Made by a program: the position numbers and the translations under genes
Notes under the pieces: model-generated
What the model was told of the DNA's origin: nothing
The model's database searches: none
The model's input: the letters and a program-made list of their open reading frames with translations, nothing else
Shown: in pieces, positions 12,751-17,013 of the stretch
Position numbering within the stretch: position 1 is the first letter of the stretch
Layout of the letters: every line of letters begins with the position of its first letter
Assembly (NCBI GenBank): GCA_049282455.1
Contig: JBAPUB010000011.1
Location: 1-17,013 of the forward strand
Reading direction: 5' to 3'
DNA length: 17,013 nucleotides
DNA from: JBAPUB01 sp049282455
Lineage (GTDB): Bacteria; Actinomycetota; Actinomycetes; JAHEKZ01

Positions 12751-14851
12751 CGCCCGGGTCGGCGACCGTGGCCCATGGTTCGCGTCCCAGCGGATCTTCG
12801 TCCTCCTCAGTCCGCGACGGCTGGGCGGGCCACCAGAAGCGCTCGCCGAAGACGAAGGCAAGGGCAGGAACCAAGACCGTGCGAACGAGCAGCGAGTCCA
12901 GGAGGACACCAAGGCAGACGATCAGGCCGATCTGCGCCAAGGCGATCAGCGGAAGGACGCCCAGGACGGCGAACACCGCAGCCAGCAGGATCCCGGCGCT
13001 GGTGATGACGCCGCCGGTGGCGCGCAGTGCGGCCAGCATGCCGGCTCGGGTGCCGAGCCGGCGCGTGTCCTCCCGCGCTCGGGTGACCAGGAAGATGTTG
13101 TAGTCGACGCCCAGGGCGACGAGGAAGAGGAACGAGAGCAGCAAGACACCGCTGTCCAATGCCGGGTAACCGAGCACGTTGGCGAAGATCCACCACGAAG
13201 CCCCGACCGCGGCGAAGTACGTGCCCAGCACTGTGGCGACCAGGAGCACAGGAGCGACGAGCGCCCGAAGAAGCACGACGAGGACACCGCCCACGATGAG
13301 CAGGACCAGCGGGATAATCACTCTGGCGTCCCGCGCGGCTGCGTCATCGGCGTCCAGCCGCTCAGCCGCAGCCCCCCCGACCACGGCGTCTGCACCCGCG
13401 ACCTGGGACAGCGCTGCACGCAGATCGCGGATCGTCGTTGCGGAGGCATCAGTGCCCACGGCGTCCGCGAGGACGACGTCGACCTGTGCGACGTCACCGA
13501 CGCTGACACCTGGGCGCACGGAGGCCACTCCCGGCACCGCCTCGGTCCTCGCGATGACGGCGTCCTGCGACGCGGGGTTGGTCAGGACGACCGTCAGGGC
13601 GGTGGCACCAGCCGGGAAGGCCGCAGCCAACGTCTCCTGGCCCAGGACGGCCTCAGGCTTCGTCTGGAACTGCTCGTTCTCGCTGAGACCGACGGTCAGG
13701 CCGATCGCACCGGTGGCGAGGACGACCAGGATCGCCGTCGTGGTGACCCCGACGAGATGGGGTCGCCGCGCCACCAAGGCGCCGACTCTGCCCCAGAACC
13801 TGCCTTCGCCGACTGGGTCTCCGACGCGAGGAACGAACGGCCAGAACAGCCGTCGTCCGAAGACGACCATCGCCGCAGGCAGGACGATCAGGCCCGCGAG
13901 CATCGCCATGACAATGCCCACGGCCGCGGAGAAGCCGAGTCCGCGCAGCGACTGCTGGTCAGCCAGCAGCAGGGTCAGCAGACTCAGGGTGACCGTGACC
14001 GCGGAGGCGATGATGGGCTCTGCAGTTCGTTTCAAGGCGGTGCCCATCGCGTCGAACCGGCTGTCCTGCTCACGAAGCTGGTCGCGGTACCGGGCGATCA
14101 GCAGGAGGGCGTAGTCGGTGGCGGCCCCGAACACCAGGACGCTGGTGATCCCAGACGCCGCATCGTCGACGTAGACCCCAACGTGTGGTGCAAGCAGTGC
14201 GACGAGCTTGGCCGTGACCTGCTCTGCACCTGCGACGACCACAAGCGGAACGAGCCACAGCCAGGGGCTTCGGTAGGTCACGATCAGGAGCAGAGCGACC
14301 ACAGCGACCGTGGCCAGCAGGAGGGTGACATCTGCACCGTCGAAGACCTTGCCCAGGTCCGTGGTGAACGCCGGCGCTCCGGTCACCTGCGCCTTGAGCG
14401 TCTGCGGGAGGTCGTTGGCCGCAGTAGCGCGGATGTCGCCGACGACCTGCGACTGGGCGAGGTCGGTCGCGGTGGTGTCGACCGGTACTGCGACGAGAGC
14501 CACGGTCCCGTCCGAGGAGTACTGCGATGGAGGGAGCTGCTGCGCCCCCGCCGCAAGACGCCTGAGGGGTTCGACCGTCGCGGCGACCGCCTCCTTGTCG
14601 GCCGCGGAGAGTGCTTGGGCGTCGACTCGGCTGTAGACCACGATCGCGGGGGCGACACCCGGGTCAGGAAGGACGGCCTGCCGCAGCTCGGCGGCTGCCG
14701 ACTGGTAGCTGGCAGGCAGGCCCGACGAGACCGTCGGAGCAACCCGAGCCGGGGCGGCCAGGGCGAAGACACCCACGGCGGCCAGCGCGGCCAGAACCAG
14801 GACGAGCAGGGCGGCGCGTCGACTCGCGACGTGCGCAGTAGGAAAGCTCAC
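12695..14851 (-). CDS. MMPL/RND family membrane transporter
   Basis: 718 residues from GTG 14851, chosen because GGAG lies 5 nt upstream. The adjacent GTG 14854 would be only 2 nt from it. The RND-like arrangement is present twice: membrane helix 1 (about 13-33), an extracytoplasmic region (34-170) and a helix bundle, then a second extracytoplasmic region (about 385-510) and a second bundle. The MMPL proton-relay Asp-Tyr pairs are in VFGAATDYALLLIARY (D246, Y247) and VALGVDYNIFLVTRAR (D583, Y584). The family exports lipids, siderophores or small hydrophobic compounds, and the cargo here is unknown. It is divergent from a marR gene 62 bp away with a perfect palindrome between them, so drug- or ligand-induced efflux is likely. 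The C-terminus is a short charged cytoplasmic tail whose coding sequence overlaps ung. Confidence 0.92.
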   Translation of the reverse strand: MSFPTAHVASRRAALLVLVLAALAAVGVFALAAPARVAPTVSSGLPASYQSAAAELRQAVLPDPGVAPAIVVYSRVDAQALSAADKEAVAATVEPLRRLAAGAQQLPPSQYSSDGTVALVAVPVDTTATDLAQSQVVGDIRATAANDLPQTLKAQVTGAPAFTTDLGKVFDGADVTLLLATVAVVALLLIVTYRSPWLWLVPLVVVAGAEQVTAKLVALLAPHVGVYVDDAASGITSVLVFGAATDYALLLIARYRDQLREQDSRFDAMGTALKRTAEPIIASAVTVTLSLLTLLLADQQSLRGLGFSAAVGIVMAMLAGLIVLPAAMVVFGRRLFWPFVPRVGDPVGEGRFWGRVGALVARRPHLVGVTTTAILVVLATGAIGLTVGLSENEQFQTKPEAVLGQETLAAAFPAGATALTVVLTNPASQDAVIARTEAVPGVASVRPGVSVGDVAQVDVVLADAVGTDASATTIRDLRAALSQVAGADAVVGGAAAERLDADDAAARDARVIIPLVLLIVGGVLVVLLRALVAPVLLVATVLGTYFAAVGASWWIFANVLGYPALDSGVLLLSFLFLVALGVDYNIFLVTRAREDTRRLGTRAGMLAALRATGGVITSAGILLAAVFAVLGVLPLIALAQIGLIVCLGVLLDSLLVRTVLVPALAFVFGERFWWPAQPSRTEEDEDPLGREPWATVADPGVRAVASRPAEHPGRTAGR

Positions 14852-14896
14852 CACATCTCCAGAGCACGATCGTTCGCGGCCGCGTGGGCCACATCA

Positions 14897-14909
14897 CTAG
14901 ACTGTCTAG
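14897..14909. promoter_or_regulatory. Predicted MarR operator, perfect 13-bp palindrome
   Basis: CTAGAC and GTCTAG flank a single T. The palindrome ends 4 nt before the marR ATG and contains TAGACT (14898-14903), a TANNNT -10 candidate for marR. A repressor bound here would block marR and could block the divergent transporter gene. Confidence 0.55.
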
Positions 14910-14913
14910 CGAT

Positions 14914-15396
14914 ATGGACGCTACCGACGATGTGCTGACCCCGCATCCGGAGGCTCCCGACGCCTGGGCTCCCAGCGAGCTGGCTGACCTGCTGCAACGG
15001 GTGCTGATCCTCGCTGCGGACGTCCGCTCGGCCATGGCCCAGCGGATGAGCCTCAACCCGACCGACGTCTCGGCGATGGAGCACTTGATGGGCGAGCCCA
15101 TCGGGCCGGTCGAGCTGTCGCGCCGTCTGGGTATCTCGTCAGCCTCCGGCACGGTCCTGGTGGACCGTCTCGAGGAGGCCGGTCACGTCCGCAGAACGCC
15201 CGACCCCCAGGACGGACGACGATGCCGCGTGGTCCCGACCGAGCAAGGCGCCCGGTCGGTGTTCGCCGAGGTCGCTCCCCTGGTGACCGATCTCCTCGCG
15301 GCCGAGGAGGGCCTCGACGCGCACGACCGAACCGCGGTGGCCGGCTACCTGTCGCGGGTGGCCGAGGCCCTCAGAGGTCACGGTCGCGACGCCTGA
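14914..15396 (+). CDS. MarR family transcriptional regulator
   Basis: 160 residues from ATG 14914. This start is preferred to the in-frame ATG 14884, which would place the operator inside the coding sequence. Residues about 50-110 form the winged helix: SLNPTDVSAMEHLMGEPIG, then VELSRRLGISSASGTVLVDRLEEAG as the recognition unit, then HVRRTPDPQDGRRCRVV as the beta-wing with its conserved D-x-R-R. Flanking helices (20-48 and 120-155) form the dimer interface. It is divergent from the MMPL transporter and lies next to a perfect palindrome, the classic arrangement of a self-repressing regulator that controls an efflux gene. The ligand is unknown. A hairpin covers its stop codon. Confidence 0.93.
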   Translation: MDATDDVLTPHPEAPDAWAPSELADLLQRVLILAADVRSAMAQRMSLNPTDVSAMEHLMGEPIGPVELSRRLGISSASGTVLVDRLEEAGHVRRTPDPQDGRRCRVVPTEQGARSVFAEVAPLVTDLLAAEEGLDAHDRTAVAGYLSRVAEALRGHGRDA

Positions 15397-15420
15397 GGAC
15401 CGAGACGTCGGACCTTCAGG
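15392..15420. terminator. Bidirectional terminator hairpin shared by marR and the thermonuclease gene
   Basis: CCTGAGGACCGA (15392-15403) can pair with TCGGACCTTCAGG (15408-15420) around a GACG loop, with one bulged T and one A-A mismatch. The stem contains the stop codons of both convergent genes. It lacks a T-run. Confidence 0.45.
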
Positions 15421-16339
15421 AGGTCGCGCAAGCGACGCCGTCACCGTTGGCGTCGAGGTGGTACTGGTCCCGGCCGGTCACCCGGACGGGGCCGGTCACG
15501 TCAGCGCAGTCGAGGTCGACCCGCACCGGAAGGCAAGGGCGGTAGCCCTTGGCGCACGTGCGGACTGACGTGCCCGACGTGCCCGAAGTGACCGAATGGC
15601 CGGACACGTGGGCGGGACGTTCGATGTTGCCGTTGCAGGTGTCCTGGGCCCAAAGGCCGCGACCAGAAGCTCGGGCCGCGCGCTCGGCGCGCTGGAGCTC
15701 CTGCTGCCATGCGTACGCCGCGTCATAGGTGTACTCGACGGCGTAGCCCGCGCGAACGGCCCGCTCGTTGAACATCGACGAGCCACCGACCCCTCTGGTC
15801 CACACGTAGGCCAGAGTCCGGCCGTAGCGGTCCAACCGGCCTTGCGAACGGTCGAACTCCAGCAGAACTGGCTCACCGGCCAGGGTCCGCTCAGCGAACT
15901 GCGAGGCCTGCGGGCCGAAGCACATGACCGGTGTCGCCGGAGCGACCGTCTCCGGTGTGTCGATCCCGATCAGGCGAAGCGTCAGGGACCGCCGTCCCTT
16001 GTCGACGACCACGGTGTCGCCGTCGACCACACGCGACACCGTCCACCCACGGCTGACCGGTCCCTTCGGGCGAGGGGTCTTCGTGCCTGGACGTCGGTGA
16101 TGCTCGGTCTGACCGCTGGGCGCAGACGCTCGCAAGGGTGACACCGCACGCTGCGTGCCAGTGCGGCTCATCCGCCCGTGCGCCTGGGGTGCTCGGTCAG
16201 CCGCACACGCCGACAGGGCGAGTAACAAGACGGACAGCAGCACGGTCACCACGACGGACGGGGCCGTCGCCGGGCGGAGGGACCGGCTCGGGTCGACATT
16301 CTCGGCTGCTCGAGCGAAGGTGAGTCTGGTCCGGGCCAT
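15416..16339 (-). CDS. Lipoprotein thermonuclease (SNase-like) with C-terminal Excalibur calcium-binding domain
   Basis: 307 residues from ATG 16339, which has a TACCGT box 7 nt upstream. A GTG three codons earlier overlaps that box. A signal peptide ends in the lipobox LSAC, which would lipidate C45. A basic, proline-rich linker runs to about residue 95. The SNase domain (about 98-232) keeps the catalytic and calcium-binding residues: D106 and D108 (VVDGDTVVV), R122, D127 and E130 (RLIGIDTPET), and R174 (RYGRTLAYV). The tail YRPCLPVRVDLDCADV followed by DANGDGVAC is an Excalibur domain, usually found on extracytoplasmic actinobacterial proteins. It is probably a calcium-dependent nuclease tethered outside the membrane. 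The long, charged segment before the hydrophobic core is unusual for a lipoprotein signal. Confidence 0.92.
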   Translation of the reverse strand: MARTRLTFARAAENVDPSRSLRPATAPSVVVTVLLSVLLLALSACAADRAPQAHGRMSRTGTQRAVSPLRASAPSGQTEHHRRPGTKTPRPKGPVSRGWTVSRVVDGDTVVVDKGRRSLTLRLIGIDTPETVAPATPVMCFGPQASQFAERTLAGEPVLLEFDRSQGRLDRYGRTLAYVWTRGVGGSSMFNERAVRAGYAVEYTYDAAYAWQQELQRAERAARASGRGLWAQDTCNGNIERPAHVSGHSVTSGTSGTSVRTCAKGYRPCLPVRVDLDCADVTGPVRVTGRDQYHLDANGDGVACATS

Positions 16340-16346
16340 TGGGGCC

Positions 16347-16352
16347 ACGGTA
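16347..16352 (-). promoter_or_regulatory. Probable -10 element for the thermonuclease gene (leaderless)
   Basis: TACCGT on the minus strand ends 7 nt before ATG 16339. It sits in the 38-bp gap after the upstream oxidoreductase gene, so the nuclease can be transcribed separately from it. Confidence 0.45.
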
Positions 16353-16377
16353 TGGCATCAGTGGCGCTCAACGACGA

Positions 16378-17013
16378 TCACAGGGGCGACGAAGCCGGTT
16401 CCACATCGACCAAGGTGTCGTGGAAGTCTCCGCCTCCACCCAGGTCCGAGATCCCGTCAGATGTCAACGCGTTGGCCGACCTGCCACCCGGCGAGGCCGA
16501 TGCCCACCACCCTGACGGGACCGAGACGACTCCAGGCCGGACGCTCTCACCGACCTCGGCCTTCAGAACCAGCGAACCGCGGTCGTTGAAGACCCGGACC
16601 TGTGACCCATCGACGATGGTGCGCGCGTCCGCGTCCACCGGGTTGATCTGGACGGCCGGTTCTCGTTCGGCACGCCGCGCTCGGTCCACATGGCCGTAGC
16701 TGGAGTTGAGGAAGTGGTGGGCTCCCTTCGCGGTCAGTGCGACAAGGGGATACCGCTCGACCAGCGTGGCGTCGCCGTGGACACCCTCGCGCGCGGGTCG
16801 ATAGGCAGGCAGCGGGTCGAGACCTTCGTCTGCGCGTATGGAGCTGAAGAACTCGACCTTGCCGGACGGCGTCGCGAACCCGCCGTCCGAGTAGGGCACG
16901 ACGTGGCTCTCGTCGTCCATCCGGATCCATCCCTGCGACTTCAGGAGTGCGACCCGCTCGGCACCCAGCGGGGCGACAACGGCGTCGGCAAGTGACAGGT
17001 CGCTGCCGTTGAA
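16378..17013 (-). CDS. Molybdopterin-dependent oxidoreductase, C-terminal part (gene enters from the right edge)
   Basis: The frame is open to the right edge and ends with TGA at 16380-16378, leaving 211 C-terminal residues. PYSDGGFATPSGKVEFFSS is the segment just before the molydopterin dinucleotide-binding domain in DMSO-reductase-family enzymes. That domain follows: YPLVALTAKGAHHFLNSSYG, then AVQINPVDADARTIVDGSQVRVFNDRGSL, then a VRPGVVSVPSGWW strand and NALTSDGISDLGGGGDFHDT. These fit the Mo-bisMGD family (formate dehydrogenase/sulfoxide reductase type). The substrate cannot be told without the N-terminal half and its Mo ligand. The gene is 38 bp upstream of the thermonuclease gene on the same strand, with no evident functional link. 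Confidence 0.88.
   Translation of the reverse strand, partial: FNGSDLSLADAVVAPLGAERVALLKSQGWIRMDDESHVVPYSDGGFATPSGKVEFFSSIRADEGLDPLPAYRPAREGVHGDATLVERYPLVALTAKGAHHFLNSSYGHVDRARRAEREPAVQINPVDADARTIVDGSQVRVFNDRGSLVLKAEVGESVRPGVVSVPSGWWASASPGGRSANALTSDGISDLGGGGDFHDTLVDVEPASSPL

Noticed and set aside
12608..14938. A 776-codon open frame on the plus strand, antisense to the MMPL gene
   Set aside because: Its product is low-complexity, rich in Asp, Gln, Gly and Arg, and has no domain. The minus frame is an unmistakable MMPL transporter. Long antisense frames are expected in GC-rich DNA.
1..17013. CRISPR arrays, tRNA/rRNA genes, insertion sequences, prophage or defence genes
   Set aside because: I saw no regularly spaced repeats, cloverleaf sequences, transposase or integrase motifs. 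All gene-sized regions are explained by metabolic, envelope, repair or regulatory genes.

Overview
The window is GC-rich bacterial DNA of actinobacterial character. Coding is dense, with many ATGA/GTGA stop-start overlaps and frequent GTG starts. Several genes carry a TANNNT hexamer 6-8 nt before the start codon, the signature of leaderless mRNAs. The GQDPYPTPGH uracil-DNA glycosylase, the Excalibur-tailed nuclease and the SHOCT-tailed PH protein fit the same group. I cannot name the genus. I saw no tRNA, rRNA, CRISPR array, insertion sequence or prophage gene, and no stretch over 300 bases lacks a gene.

Layout. (1) 1-3463: a PAC2-family gene leaves on the left (minus). Divergent from it is a tightly coupled run of an exported L,D-transpeptidase, a PIG-L/LmbE deacetylase and a TrhA/hemolysin III membrane protein. 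(2) 3476-9282: an IclR regulator divergent from a quaternary-amine catabolic cluster: dehydrocarnitine cleavage enzyme (cdhC), L-carnitine dehydrogenase (cdhA), betainyl-CoA thioesterase (cdhB), an acyl-CoA dehydrogenase and carnitinyl-CoA dehydratase (caiD). A second, paralogous thioesterase lies on the opposite strand in the middle of the run. (3) 9298-11978 (minus): an OYE-type FMN/4Fe-4S/FAD oxidoreductase, then a PH/SHOCT membrane protein. (4) 12073-15396: ung, then an MMPL/RND transporter divergent from its probable MarR repressor. (5) 15416-17013 (minus): a lipoprotein thermonuclease, preceded by the C-terminal part of a molybdopterin oxidoreductase that enters from the right edge.

How the genes work together. 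Region 2 reads as a route from CoA-activated gamma-butyrobetaine or crotonobetaine through carnitinyl-CoA (acyl-CoA dehydrogenase, CaiD) to L-carnitine (thioesterase). From there it runs to 3-dehydrocarnitine (CdhA), betainyl-CoA plus acetoacetate (CdhC) and glycine betaine (CdhB). The neighbouring OYE protein resembles dimethylglycine/trimethylamine demethylating enzymes and could act further down, but that link is inferred from position and family only. No CoA ligase or transferase and no carnitine transporter is present here.

The most striking regulatory structure is a 21-bp near-perfect palindrome (4269-4289) between iclR and cdhC. Its two arms coincide with the predicted -10 boxes of the two divergent promoters. 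The most striking layout is the antisense thioesterase gene embedded in the catabolic operon, with 29 bp to cdhB and a 43-bp tail overlap with cdhA.
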